A stretch of DNA of 64,000 nucleotides from Flavonifractor porci (lineage in GTDB: Bacteria; Bacillota; Clostridia; Oscillospirales; Oscillospiraceae): the NCBI RefSeq assembly GCF_037572415.1, contig NZ_JBBHLB010000001.1, forward strand, positions 372,001 to 436,000. The letters run 5' to 3'. Position 1 is the stretch's first letter; every line of letters starts with the position of its first letter. Both the position numbers and the translations under genes were made by a program. Below the pieces are notes generated by a model. The model saw only the letters and a list, made by a program, of their open reading frames with translations, was not told the DNA's origin and ran no database searches. This document shows, piece after piece, positions 8,130 to 16,368 of this stretch.

Positions 8130-9776
8130 TTACCCCTCCAGAGCGAAGAGGGCGGCGCCCAGAGCACCGTTGAGCTGGGCCCGGTCGGAGACGATGAGAT
8201 CCACCCCCAGCTCCCGCTGGATGGCCTCCACCACGCCCCGGTTCTTGGACACGCCGCCGGTCATCATATAGTTGCTCTCGCCCCCCAGGCGGCGGCACAG
8301 GGCGGCGGTGCGGGAGGCCACCGACTGGTTCAGGCCGTGGATGATGTCCCCCCGGTCCTTGTTCTGGGCGATGAGGGACACCACCTCCGACTCGGCAAAG
8401 ACGGTGCACATGGAGGAAATGGCGATGTCCTCCTTCCACTCCAGCCCGGCCCAGCTCATCTCCTCCATGGACAGCTCCAGGGTGCGGGCCATCAGCTCCA
8501 GAAAGCGGCCGGTACCGGCGGCACACTTGTCGTTCATCAGGAAGTTGACCACGTTGCCCTGGTCGTCCAGCCGGATCACCTTGCTGTCCTGACCGCCGAT
8601 GTCGATGATGGTGCGCACAGTGGAATCCAGGAAGTAGGCTCCCTTGGCGTGGCAGGTGATCTCGGTGATGGACTTGTCCCCCATCTGGATGGCGGAGCGC
8701 CCGTAGCCGGTGGTGACGGTGGCGGCGATGTCCGCCTCGGTCAGCCCCGCCTGTTTGAGGGCCTGCTCCAGGGCACGCTCCGCTCCCGCCAAGGCCCCCG
8801 CCCCGGTGGGCAGAATCACCCCCGCCACCAGCTGGCGGTTGCGGTCCAGAATGGCCACATCCGTGCTGGTGGACCCGCTGTCGATGCCCACATAATACCG
8901 TCCGCCGCTCATGGCGCTCCCTCCTTTTTTCGCTGTGGTTTGTGCCGGGACCATGGTCTCGGCAAAGGCCTCCAGCCGGGTACGCAGCTGTCCGCTGCTC
9001 CCCGCCGTATAGTCCGACTCCAGCTTGAGCATGGGCACGGTGAGCTCATGGCGCAGGCCGGAGTATTCAAAGCCGTAGTAGTCACAGAATTTCACCGTAT
9101 GGTACACCACACCCTTGAGATGGGGGTCGTTGACCAGCTGCCGCCGCCCGGCGGCGTCGGTCATCCGCATACAGGGGATCTGCTCCAGCAGAGCCCCGGC
9201 GTACCAGCCCATCAGGGCGTCAAAGTCCCCACCCTCCGGCGGCGGGGCCACGCTGCGGTTGTAGACGCAGGTGTCGTTGCGTACCGGCAGGGGGAGCGCC
9301 TCCTCCATGGCCGCAAAGAGCTTGTCCCCTACCCTGCCTCCCAGCACGCTGAGGTAGGGCTCTGTAGGCCGGTCCAGGGGCGTGAAGGCCGCCCGGAAAG
9401 CTGTTTCGTCAAACTTGGTGCCCTTGTAGGCCCCGTAGGCCTCCGCCAGAGCCAGCAGCTCCCCCTTCATCCGGGTTTTGGCGCAGTCGCCTCCGCAGTG
9501 GAGCAGGTCCATCAGGTAGAGGAAGTCCAGCTTGCCGTGCCGGAGCAGGATGTCGTACACGCTGCGGATCACGTCGCAGCAGTTGACCAGCACCAGCTCT
9601 CGTACCTGCCCGGACAGGCAGGCCTCCAGCACCGCCTTGCCGAAGCCGCACAGGTTGGGGTGGCCCAGCTGGTCGCTGAGGGGGAAGGAGTCGGGCATCT
9701 GGTCCAGCACCACGCACTCTCCCCCCAGGGCGCGCAAAAGTTCCACCGGGGTGTATTTACAGATATAGTGGGTCAT
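8130..9776 (-). CDS. 2-hydroxyacyl-CoA dehydratase subunit fused to its ATP-dependent activator
   Basis: A 548-residue fusion. Residues 1 to about 285 form a dehydratase D-component domain (HgdB/BcrC/FldC family), with LVNCCDVIRSVYDIL and LLHCGGDCAKTRMKGE. Residues 289-548 form a complete ASKHA-fold activator (HgdC/CompA type): nucleotide loops GIDSGSTSTDVAI and DIGGQDSKVI, and the two cysteines that hold the bridging [4Fe-4S] cluster in NDKCAAGTGRFLE and SSMCTVFAESE. The activator uses ATP to fire single electrons into the dehydratase for radical dehydration of 2-hydroxyacyl-CoA. Usually these are separate genes. Here the joint encodes TTAKKGGSAMSGG, and KKGGS is the translation of an intact ribosome site, so the activator may also be made separately from the ATG at 8912. 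It overlaps the preceding subunit gene by four bases. Confidence 0.88.
   Translation of the reverse strand: MTHYICKYTPVELLRALGGECVVLDQMPDSFPLSDQLGHPNLCGFGKAVLEACLSGQVRELVLVNCCDVIRSVYDILLRHGKLDFLYLMDLLHCGGDCAKTRMKGELLALAEAYGAYKGTKFDETAFRAAFTPLDRPTEPYLSVLGGRVGDKLFAAMEEALPLPVRNDTCVYNRSVAPPPEGGDFDALMGWYAGALLEQIPCMRMTDAAGRRQLVNDPHLKGVVYHTVKFCDYYGFEYSGLRHELTVPMLKLESDYTAGSSGQLRTRLEAFAETMVPAQTTAKKGGSAMSGGRYYVGIDSGSTSTDVAILDRNRQLVAGVILPTGAGALAGAERALEQALKQAGLTEADIAATVTTGYGRSAIQMGDKSITEITCHAKGAYFLDSTVRTIIDIGGQDSKVIRLDDQGNVVNFLMNDKCAAGTGRFLELMARTLELSMEEMSWAGLEWKEDIAISSMCTVFAESEVVSLIAQNKDRGDIIHGLNQSVASRTAALCRRLGGESNYMMTGGVSKNRGVVEAIQRELGVDLIVSDRAQLNGALGAALFALEG
8910..8926 (-). promoter_or_regulatory. In-frame ribosome binding site and ATG inside the fused dehydratase/activator gene
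   Basis: On the minus strand AAGGAGG (8926-8920) lies seven bases ahead of ATG (8912-8910), exactly where a free-standing activator gene of 260 codons would begin. It is translated as part of the fusion. Confidence 0.7.
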
Positions 9777-11053
9777 GCCTGTCCCCCCTTTCCCTGTTTC
9801 AGCAGCTCCACAAAGGCCTCCATGCGGGTGGCCAGCTGGCCCTCGCCGCCGTGGCTGCGGTCGCAGCCGTCGCCGTCCAGCACCAGGGTGGGGATGCCGG
9901 CGGCCTCAAAGGTCTCCTTGGCCAGCTGTGCCCCGCCCAGGGTGTGCTTGCAGCCCCAGTGGCAGAACCACACCGCTCCGTCTGCCTTGAGCTGGCGGGC
10001 GGCCTCCAGCCCCTTCTCAATGCGCCGGGACACCGGGCCGTTAAAGGCGGAGTACACCACCCGCTGGGCCATGGCCTCATAGGGGTCGGCGGAAAAGGCG
10101 GGCTGGATGCCCTCAAAGCACATATCGCACCCCACGATCTGCACGTCCCGGTTGAAGTCGGTGACCTGCCGCAGGGGGGCCACCCAAAAGGGGGTGGTGT
10201 GGTGCCACAGCAGCCGCACCCCCTCCGCCGGGGCCGCCGATTCCGTGTCCTTCAGGCACTGGAGGGTGAAGGCCTCGGTTTCCGGGGTGCCCAGAAGAAT
10301 ATGGAGGGCGAAGGCGGCGAACATCTCCCCCGTCATCTCACAGGGGATGCACTTGTCCGCCTTCAGGGTCAGATAGCGGTGGTAGTTGGCCAGGCTCCGG
10401 TTGCTGCGCTCCACCGTCTCCTCCAGGGCGGACTGGCTCAGCTTCTGGCCGGTCTGTTTCTCCAGAAAGGCCACCATGTCCCGCAGCTGGTCGGCCACAT
10501 AGTCCACGGCGCTCTGGTCGGTGCGGTAGGGCACGTCCACCATGAAGTGGGGCACGTCAAAATACTCCGCCAGCCGCCGGAAGGTGAGCAGATTGGCGTC
10601 GCAGGCCAGGGTGGTGGACAGAATGAACCGGGGCTTGGGCATCAGGCCCTTCTCCGCCGCCCCGATGAAGATTTTATGATAGGAGCAGAAGGTCTCGGGC
10701 AGGCCCTCGCTCTCGGCGTGGCGGAGGAAGGCCCCCTCCGCCTGGGTGCCGGACAGGAAGCAGCCGAAGCCCTCGCAGGAGTAAGGGGACAGCCCCAGCA
10801 CCTGGAGGGGCTCGCAGGGCAGAAACAGGCTGACCATAGCCGCCCTGTCCGGGTGGGCCAGGGGCGCGATCATGGAGTTCATGGTCTGGACCGCCACCAT
10901 CTGGGCGGACTTGGTGGTCAGCTTGCCGGGGGCCAGCTTTAATTGCAGGTTTTTGGCCCGGTAGCCGGTGGTGAGCCATTTCCGGGCCTTGTCCGGGTCT
11001 TTGTCGCACAGGGCCTGGATCCAGGCCCCGAAGGATGTGACGATGTCTTTCAT
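9773..11053 (-). CDS. 2-hydroxyacyl-CoA dehydratase family subunit
   Basis: A 426-residue HgdA/HgdB/FldB-family protein, the first gene of the two-gene operon. Cysteines expected to ligate the [4Fe-4S] cluster occur in FLPCEPLQVLGLSPYSCEGFGC, here spread over residues 79-100, and in STTLACDANLLTFRRLAEYF. A C-terminal VQIVGCDMCFEGIQ and FCHWGCKHTLGGAQ complete the conserved pattern. Together with the downstream fused subunit/activator it would remove water from an (R)-2-hydroxyacyl-CoA (for example from glutamate, lactate, phenyllactate or leucine fermentation) by a ketyl-radical route. The substrate cannot be assigned. There is no CoA-transferase or ETF beside it. Start codon: ATG 11053, behind a modest CGAGG site. 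Confidence 0.85.
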   Translation of the reverse strand: MKDIVTSFGAWIQALCDKDPDKARKWLTTGYRAKNLQLKLAPGKLTTKSAQMVAVQTMNSMIAPLAHPDRAAMVSLFLPCEPLQVLGLSPYSCEGFGCFLSGTQAEGAFLRHAESEGLPETFCSYHKIFIGAAEKGLMPKPRFILSTTLACDANLLTFRRLAEYFDVPHFMVDVPYRTDQSAVDYVADQLRDMVAFLEKQTGQKLSQSALEETVERSNRSLANYHRYLTLKADKCIPCEMTGEMFAAFALHILLGTPETEAFTLQCLKDTESAAPAEGVRLLWHHTTPFWVAPLRQVTDFNRDVQIVGCDMCFEGIQPAFSADPYEAMAQRVVYSAFNGPVSRRIEKGLEAARQLKADGAVWFCHWGCKHTLGGAQLAKETFEAAGIPTLVLDGDGCDRSHGGEGQLATRMEAFVELLKQGKGGQA

Positions 11054-11099
11054 GGGGTACCTCGTTTGGGAAGAAATAAATGAGGGCGGGCGGGGTTAT

Positions 11100-11127
11100 G
11101 CGGGCAGCCATAAAGGCCGCCCCTACG
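11100..11127 (-). repeat. Dispersed repeat, family B
   Basis: On the minus strand: GTAGGGGCGGCC, TTTAT, GGCTGCCCGC, an imperfect hairpin. The 244-base gap 11054-11297 holds only this copy, one family A copy and a second family B copy. Confidence 0.75.
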
Positions 11128-11150
11128 CTAAATTCCAGGCCCGCCCATTA

Positions 11151-11198
11151 CCTTCCCCCCACAGGGGGGAAGGTGGCCCGCAGGGCCGGATGAGGGGG
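11151..11198 (+). repeat. Dispersed repeat, family A
   Basis: Essentially identical to 3444-3491: a C6/G6 hairpin, then TGGCCCGCAGGGCCGGATGA and a G run. Confidence 0.8.
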
Positions 11199-11221
11199 AC
11201 TTTCAGGCCATATCAGGGTAC

Positions 11222-11248
11222 GCGGGCGACCATAAATGCCGCCCCTAC
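11222..11248 (-). repeat. Dispersed repeat, family B
   Basis: On the minus strand: GTAGGGGCGGC, ATTTATG, GTCGCCCGC. Second family B copy in this gap, 95 bases from the first and in the same orientation, with the family A copy between them. Confidence 0.75.
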
Positions 11249-11297
11249 AAAGGCACCAAAACCGGCCCGCTGCCCGCCGCCCAGCGCCCGCTCTCCT

Positions 11298-12191
11298 TCA
11301 GGGCTTGCAGATGCCGCAGGGCGCATACCCCTGGTCGATCAATTCCTGCCGGGAGCCGGTGTAGTCCCGGCGGTTGGCATCGCTCATGGAGGCTGCTCCG
11401 GAACAGTCGGGGAAATGGAACTTCATGGAGCTGGTGTTGAGCACATAGGTGCCCTGCTCCTCCTCCGAGCCGCTGGTAGTCTGAGCGGGGGCGGAGGGCT
11501 GGGGGACCTCCTCCCCGCTGAGGGCGCTGAGGCCGGTGGCGTAGTCGATGGTGACGCCGGGCTGCACGTTATAGGCGTACACGCAGAAGGTGACCCCTTC
11601 CCCGCTGTCCTCCACGCTGTAGCCCTCCATCAGCACCCCGGAGGCCACCAGATTGTCCCCCTCAAAGACGGGGGTCACCCGGTAGAGCACATGGTTGTCG
11701 GTCTCCTTCACATAGTCGGCCACCATGTTCTCAAAGGGCAGCATCCCGTCCACGTTTAAGTACCGGGTGCCGGTGATGAGGTTCTTGTTGTTGGCGTTCT
11801 CGCCGGTGAGCTGGAAGCCGATCAGGTGGCAGCGGTTGTACAGGTACTTGCCGTCCACGCAGTCGTACTTCACCGTCTGCCAGCCGGTGGGCTTCACCTG
11901 GCCGATGCTGCCCCGGTCCTCGGTGGGCATCAGGTCGGTGCCCACGCAGGCGTAGGCCACCCCGCACCGGCCCAACTCGTCCAGGTCGCTGTAGGACTCA
12001 AAGGAGTTGGTGGTGTAGTCCTCCTCTGTAAAGTAAGGAACGTTGTCATTGACCGCCACATAGGGATCGCCGCTATAGGCGGGCAGATCGGACAGGCCAT
12101 GGACCTCACCCGTCTGGTCGGCCTGCCGGCACCCTGTCAGCAGGCTGCACAGCATGATCAGGGACAGAAGAGCGGCAGAAATTCGTTTCAT
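11298..12191 (-). CDS. Secreted lipoprotein DNA/RNA non-specific endonuclease with Ada-like C-terminal metal module
   Basis: A 297-residue protein with a lipoprotein signal peptide (lipobox LLTGC, Cys21). It has a beta-beta-alpha-metal nuclease domain (about residues 60-215) with the NRCHLIGFQLTGE motif; His of NRCHL is the expected general base, and NNKNLITGTRYLN is the paired conserved segment. A Ser/Thr/Glu-rich linker follows. The last 50 residues (MKFHFPDCSGAASMSDANRR...GYAPCGICKP) form the small Cys/His module found at the end of many Firmicute secreted nucleases and resembling the Ada metal-binding fold. It probably degrades extracellular nucleic acid for nutrition or competence. The start ATG overlaps the stop of the upstream gene by four bases, so the two are one operon. 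Confidence 0.86.
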   Translation of the reverse strand: MKRISAALLSLIMLCSLLTGCRQADQTGEVHGLSDLPAYSGDPYVAVNDNVPYFTEEDYTTNSFESYSDLDELGRCGVAYACVGTDLMPTEDRGSIGQVKPTGWQTVKYDCVDGKYLYNRCHLIGFQLTGENANNKNLITGTRYLNVDGMLPFENMVADYVKETDNHVLYRVTPVFEGDNLVASGVLMEGYSVEDSGEGVTFCVYAYNVQPGVTIDYATGLSALSGEEVPQPSAPAQTTSGSEEEQGTYVLNTSSMKFHFPDCSGAASMSDANRRDYTGSRQELIDQGYAPCGICKP

Positions 12192-12598
12192 CTGGTATAG
12201 ACCTCCTTGGTCAGGGTTTTGTGGGAGGAGCCGGAAAAATCGGCGGCGGAGACCAGCCGGAACCCTGCCGCCGCCGGGTCAAAATCCAGATGCTGATCGG
12301 CGGGATAGGTCCGGTTCCATCTGTAAAGGAGAATCCCCTCCACCCTGTCCAGCACCTGGGCCAGAGGGGGAAACTCGGCAAAGCAGACCTCCCCCGCTCC
12401 CGCCCGGAGCAGAAAGTCCTCCGCCGGGCGCAGGTTTGCAGGGGCGGGGGCGAACTGTTTGGCGGTGTAGGGGCTGACCCACAGGGGCCCCTCCCCCGCC
12501 GCCGTCAGTAAATCGGCCCGCAGCAGCCGGTCCATGCTCTGTCGGCGGCCGTTGAAGGCCATGCCGTTTTTGTCGTCCACGCACAGCGCCAGGATCAT
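12188..12598 (-). CDS. Small conserved protein of unknown function, co-transcribed with the endonuclease
   Basis: 136 residues, cytoplasmic by appearance. The N-terminus (MILALCVDDKNGMAFNGRRQSMD) faintly recalls the start of dihydrofolate-reductase-like folds, but no NADPH-binding motif is evident and I do not assign it. The pattern LRADLLTAAGEGPLWVSPYT, then LYRWNRTYPADQ and a C-terminal GSSHKTLTKEVYTR looks like one compact conserved domain seen in Oscillospiraceae (recalled, not checked). It is translationally coupled to the secreted endonuclease by a four-base overlap, suggesting a joint role. Start codon: ATG 12598 behind AGAAGGGGGGA. Confidence 0.7.
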   Translation of the reverse strand: MILALCVDDKNGMAFNGRRQSMDRLLRADLLTAAGEGPLWVSPYTAKQFAPAPANLRPAEDFLLRAGAGEVCFAEFPPLAQVLDRVEGILLYRWNRTYPADQHLDFDPAAAGFRLVSAADFSGSSHKTLTKEVYTR

Positions 12599-12614
12599 GG
12601 CGGTCCCCCCTTCT

Positions 12615-12650
12615 AAAAAGGCGGAGAGCGGAGCCGGGCTCCGCTCTCCG
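12615..12650 (-). terminator. Terminator after pfkA
   Basis: On the minus strand CGGAGAGCGGAGC / GCTCCGCTCTCCG is followed by five T. It separates purB-pfkA from the endonuclease operon. Confidence 0.85.
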
Positions 12651-12665
12651 TTTGTGTGGCTTGGC

Positions 12666-13649
12666 TTACTGCACGCCGGTGAGGGCGCGCATGACGGTGT
12701 AGGTCTGCTGATCCAGACCCTTCTTCATCTGCAGGGCCTCGTGGATGTCGTAGTCCACATAGGACTCGCCGTCCATGGCCACCACCCGGCAGCTCTTGCC
12801 CTCGGCCAGCAGCCGCACGGCCTCATAACCCATGTAGGTGGCCGCCACCCGGTCCCGGAGGGAGGGCGCGCCGCCCCGCTGGACGTGGCCCAGGATGGTC
12901 ACCCGGGTGTCCAGGGCGGTGGCCTCGTGGATGTGCTGGGCGATGTCGTAGGCGCCGCCCTTCACGCCCTCGGCCACGATGATCATGAAGTGGGTGCGGC
13001 CAGCCAGCCGGGCCCGGCGGATGGGCTCGATCAGGTCCTCCTCGTAGTTGACCACCTGCTCGGGCACCACCACGGCGGTGGCGCCGCAGGCCACGCCCAC
13101 GTTGAGGGCCACATGGCCGGCGTGACGGCCCATGACCTCCACCACGGAGCAGCGCTCGTGGGACTGCATGGTGTCCCGCAGCTTGTCGATGGACTCCAGG
13201 GCGGTGTTGCAGGCGGTGTCAAAACCGATGGTGTAAGTAGAGCAGGCGATGTCGTTGTCGATGGTGCCGGGGATGCCGATGACGCTCAGGCCCTTGTCGG
13301 CCAGGGTGAGCAGGCCCCGGAAGGTGCCGTCGCCGCCGATGCCCACCAGGGCGTCCAGCCCCAGCAGCTTGCAGGTGGCGGCGGCCCGCTCCCGGCCCAC
13401 CTCGGACTTAAAGTCCTCGCTGCGGGCGGAGTAGAGCATGGTGCCGCCCCGGCGGGACAGACCGCTGACGCTGTCGAAGTCCAGGGGGATAAAATCGCCG
13501 TTGATCAGGCCGTGATAGCCACGGCGGATGCCGATACACTCAATACCCATATGGACGGCGGTACGAACCACCGAACGGATGGCCGCGTTCATGCCGGGGG
13601 CGTCACCGCCGCTGGTAAATACGCCAATGCGCCGAACTGCCTTTTCCAT
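12666..13649 (-). CDS. pfkA: ATP-dependent 6-phosphofructokinase
   Basis: A 327-residue bacterial PfkA that phosphorylates fructose 6-phosphate to fructose 1,6-bisphosphate. The ATP/Mg motif VGIGGDGTFRG has the GGDG signature of ATP users, which contrasts with the GGND of the second phosphofructokinase at 21.5 kb. The catalytic GTIDNDI (Asp base), MGRHAGHVAL and HVQRGGAPSLRDR are in place, and length matches the family. ATG 13649 sits seven bases behind AGGAGG; a GTG directly before it is less well placed. It follows purB by 37 bases on the same strand and is probably co-transcribed from the purB promoter. Confidence 0.96.
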   Translation of the reverse strand: MEKAVRRIGVFTSGGDAPGMNAAIRSVVRTAVHMGIECIGIRRGYHGLINGDFIPLDFDSVSGLSRRGGTMLYSARSEDFKSEVGRERAAATCKLLGLDALVGIGGDGTFRGLLTLADKGLSVIGIPGTIDNDIACSTYTIGFDTACNTALESIDKLRDTMQSHERCSVVEVMGRHAGHVALNVGVACGATAVVVPEQVVNYEEDLIEPIRRARLAGRTHFMIIVAEGVKGGAYDIAQHIHEATALDTRVTILGHVQRGGAPSLRDRVAATYMGYEAVRLLAEGKSCRVVAMDGESYVDYDIHEALQMKKGLDQQTYTVMRALTGVQ

Positions 13650-13686
13650 CACAATTTCCTCCTTGTTTTTCCCGTGATCCCTTGGT

Positions 13687-15126
13687 TTATACCTTCAGCT
13701 CCGCGGTCTTGCCCTCCAGAGCGTGGGGATAGCGCTGAAAGACCGGCTCCACCGCCTCCGTCAGGAACTCCTCCACCTGCTCCGGGCAGCGGCCGATGTA
13801 GCGGCCCGGCTCCAGATGGGCGGTGAGCTCCTCCCGGCTGAGCAGGTCGAAGGCCGGGTCCGCGGCGATGAGGTCGATCAGGTTGTTGGGCAGGCCCAGG
13901 TCCTTCACGTTGGCCCCCGCCTGCTGGCTGAGCACGCGGATGCGCTCGTGGAGGTCCTGCCGGTTGCCCCCCTTCTTGACGGCGTCCATCAGGATGTTCT
14001 CGCTGGCCATGAAGGGCAGCTCCTCCAGAACGTGCTTCTCAATGACCTTCTCATGGACCACCAGGCCGTCGGCCACGTTGGCCCAGATGTTGAGGATGGC
14101 GTCCACCGCCAGGAAGGCCTCGGGCACGGAAAGGCGCTTGTTGGCCGAGTCGTCCAGGGTGCGCTCAAACCACTGGCCGGCGGCGGTGATGGCGGGGTTG
14201 ACCGCGTCGGCCATCACATAGCGGGCCAGGGCGCAGATGCGCTCACAGCGCATGGGATTGCGCTTGTAGGGCATGGCGGAGGAGCCGATCTGGCTCTTCT
14301 CAAAGGGCTCCTCCACCTCCTTCAGGTGGCACAGCAGCCGCAGGTCGGTGGCGAATTTGCTGGCACTCTGGGCGATGGAGGACAGGGTGGAGAGCACCTG
14401 ATAATCCGTCTTGCGGGAGTAGGTCTGCCCCGATACCGGCACAGTGGCCTCAAAGCCCATCTCGGCGGCGATCCTGCGGTCCAGCTGACGGCATTTCTCA
14501 TGGTCGCCGTCGAAGAGCTCCAGGAAGGAGGCCTGGGTGCCGGTGGTGCCCTTGCACCCCAGCAGCTTCAGAGAGGCGATGCGGTACTCCACGTCACTGA
14601 GGTCCAGCAGCAGCTCGTTCATCCACAGGGTGGCCCGCTTGCCCACGGTGACCAGTTGGGCGGGCTGGAAGTGGGTAAAGCCCAGGGTGGGCAGGGCCTT
14701 GTACCGCCGGGCAAAGGCGGCCAGCTTGTCCAGCACCCGCACGATCTCGTCCCGGACGAGGCACAGGCCCTCCCGCATGAGGATCACGTCGGTGTTGTCC
14801 CCCACATAGCAGCTGGTGGCCCCCAGGTGGATGATGGGCATGGCCTTGGGGCAGGCGTCGCCGTAGGTGTGGACGTGGGCCATCACGTCGTGGCGCAGCT
14901 TCTTTTCGTACTGGGCGGCCTTGTCGTAGTCGATGTCGGTGATATGAGCCTCCAGCTCCTCTACCTGCTGGGCGGTCACCGGCAGGCCCAACTCCATCTC
15001 GGCCCGGGCCAGGGCCACCCACAGCCGCCGCCAGGTGGTAAACTTCTTGTCCGGGGAGAAGATATACTGCATCCGGTCACTGGCGTAGCGGGAGGAGAGG
15101 GGACTTTCATAGCGAGCGTGATCCAT
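13687..15126 (-). CDS. purB: Adenylosuccinate lyase
   Basis: A 479-residue member of the fumarase/aspartase superfamily. It cleaves fumarate from SAICAR and from adenylosuccinate in purine biosynthesis. The superfamily signature SSAMPYKRNP is present, with the flexible-loop serines; the HLGATSCYVGDNTD and TGTQASFLELFDGD segments carry the expected active-site residues. The length is that of the longer PurB type. Start ATG 15126; promoter at 15163-15191; pfkA follows. Confidence 0.96.
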   Translation of the reverse strand: MDHARYESPLSSRYASDRMQYIFSPDKKFTTWRRLWVALARAEMELGLPVTAQQVEELEAHITDIDYDKAAQYEKKLRHDVMAHVHTYGDACPKAMPIIHLGATSCYVGDNTDVILMREGLCLVRDEIVRVLDKLAAFARRYKALPTLGFTHFQPAQLVTVGKRATLWMNELLLDLSDVEYRIASLKLLGCKGTTGTQASFLELFDGDHEKCRQLDRRIAAEMGFEATVPVSGQTYSRKTDYQVLSTLSSIAQSASKFATDLRLLCHLKEVEEPFEKSQIGSSAMPYKRNPMRCERICALARYVMADAVNPAITAAGQWFERTLDDSANKRLSVPEAFLAVDAILNIWANVADGLVVHEKVIEKHVLEELPFMASENILMDAVKKGGNRQDLHERIRVLSQQAGANVKDLGLPNNLIDLIAADPAFDLLSREELTAHLEPGRYIGRCPEQVEEFLTEAVEPVFQRYPHALEGKTAELKV

Positions 15127-15162
15127 GCCAAAAACCTCTTTTTTGTAAAATCAACTTTATAT

Positions 15163-15191
15163 AGTATACAATAAAAAGCCTGCCGCCACAA
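15163..15191 (-). promoter_or_regulatory. Promoter for purB-pfkA
   Basis: On the minus strand TTGTGG (15191-15186), a 17-base spacer, TATACT (15168-15163). I saw no purine riboswitch in the short leader. Confidence 0.65.
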
Positions 15192-15258
15192 GAAAAACTT
15201 CCTGGTGCGGTAAGGCGCTCCATTTCCGGTTTTTGAAAGGGATCGGCGGACAAAACGC

Positions 15259-15296
15259 AAAGCGGAGCCGCCGCATACCGCGGCAGCTCCGCTTTT
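15259..15296 (-). terminator. Terminator after the DUF4179 gene
   Basis: Stem AAAGCGGAGC / GCTCCGCTTT with an additional inner CCGCGG-type pairing, directly past the stop codon at 15301. Confidence 0.75.
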
Positions 15297-15300
15297 GCCG

Positions 15301-16368
15301 TCAGCGGACGGGCAGCTGGATCTGATAGCCGCCCCACCGGACACAGGCCACCTGTTCCAGATCCAGGGGGGCGTCAAAGACCTGCACCGCGCAGCCGTTC
15401 CCGTCGGGCGCGCTCCCTTTCAGAGCGGTGACGGCCCTCCCGTCCTTGAGCACCACTTCCAGAGGTCCCGCACCCGGCTCCACCCTGGGGTCGTTGGGCT
15501 GGGTGGCGGTATAGCGGGCGGTAAGGCTCAGGGGGGTGAGGGTCATTTCCTCCAGGGTAATGGTAAAGCCGTAGGTTTCGTCGGTCCAGGTCAGCCCGGC
15601 TACGTCCAGCTCCAGGCTGGGCCCCTGATCCGGCGTCCCCAGGTTCAGAGGGAAGTCGCCCTCAAAGATGGAGGTATAGTCCTTGTCCGGCGTCTGGAGC
15701 CACAGCCCGTGGAGGGTAAGCATCAGGGGCTGGCCGCCGCTGAAGACGGTGCCGTCCGGGTGGGAGGCCAGCCACAGCACCAGGTCCTTTTCGTTGTCGG
15801 TGGGGTCGTCGTCAGGCAGCACGTCCAGGGAGGAGGTGTAGTCCAGCCTGGCGCCGTCAGCCGCCGTCAGGGAGAGGAAGTGCTCCTGTTCTGGGCTAAA
15901 CAGCTGATAGCAGCCCTCCTCCTCGGTGTAGTCGGGCAGAACCACCCCCTCCGGGGCCTGGATATGCAGGCGCAGATAGCAGAATTGCCGGTCCGCCAGG
16001 ATGGCCACCGGGGTGATGGTGGCTCCGTTGCTGGTGACCCCCGTCCCCAGGGCGGTCCCCATCTGGTCCGCCGCCTCCAGCTGGGCGGAGGTGAGGGGCT
16101 GGGCGTCGTCGGCAAAGTAGTCCCGGAACATCTCCCCCGCCCCCAGGACGCGGCTTACCGCCAGGGCGGACACGGTGAGGGCCGCCGCCACGGCGGCCGC
16201 CGTCAGCAGCCGCACCGGCAGCCGGTGCGGTTTGGTCTTTTTGTTTGTCATGCGTTTCATGGTCATCTCCCTGATCCGGGACGAGGAATAGGGGGTTTCT
16301 TCGTCCAGGTCCAGGGGCTGGGGCCGGTAGTCCTCCAGCAGGTCGAACCAGTCACCCTTCATGTACAT
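15301..16368 (-). CDS. DUF4179-type membrane protein, likely anti-sigma factor
   Basis: 355 residues. A short acidic N-terminal cytoplasmic part (to about residue 50) is followed by one membrane helix, LLTAAAVAAALTVSALAVS, and a large outside domain with the DUF4179 pattern (MFRDYFADDAQPLTSAQLEA...ITPVAILADRQFCYLRLHIQ). Proteins of this layout sit next to ECF sigma factors and are thought to hold them at the membrane. The gene overlaps the sigma factor gene by 17 bases, which supports that role. The signal sensed is unknown. Start ATG 16368; the second Met (residue 3) is also possible. Confidence 0.8.
   Translation of the reverse strand: MYMKGDWFDLLEDYRPQPLDLDEETPYSSSRIREMTMKRMTNKKTKPHRLPVRLLTAAAVAAALTVSALAVSRVLGAGEMFRDYFADDAQPLTSAQLEAADQMGTALGTGVTSNGATITPVAILADRQFCYLRLHIQAPEGVVLPDYTEEEGCYQLFSPEQEHFLSLTAADGARLDYTSSLDVLPDDDPTDNEKDLVLWLASHPDGTVFSGGQPLMLTLHGLWLQTPDKDYTSIFEGDFPLNLGTPDQGPSLELDVAGLTWTDETYGFTITLEEMTLTPLSLTARYTATQPNDPRVEPGAGPLEVVLKDGRAVTALKGSAPDGNGCAVQVFDAPLDLEQVACVRWGGYQIQLPVR

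Noticed and set aside
8013..10082. A 689-codon plus-strand frame opposite the dehydratase operon
   Set aside because: Antisense composition artefact with no domain; the minus-strand genes show cluster and nucleotide motifs.
1171..11248. A degenerate CRISPR array formed by the palindromic repeats
   Set aside because: Copies are single, kilobases apart or in mixed orientation, without regular spacers or cas genes.
15127..15191. Purine riboswitch ahead of purB
   Set aside because: Only about 40 leader bases and none of the conserved purine-aptamer junction bases.
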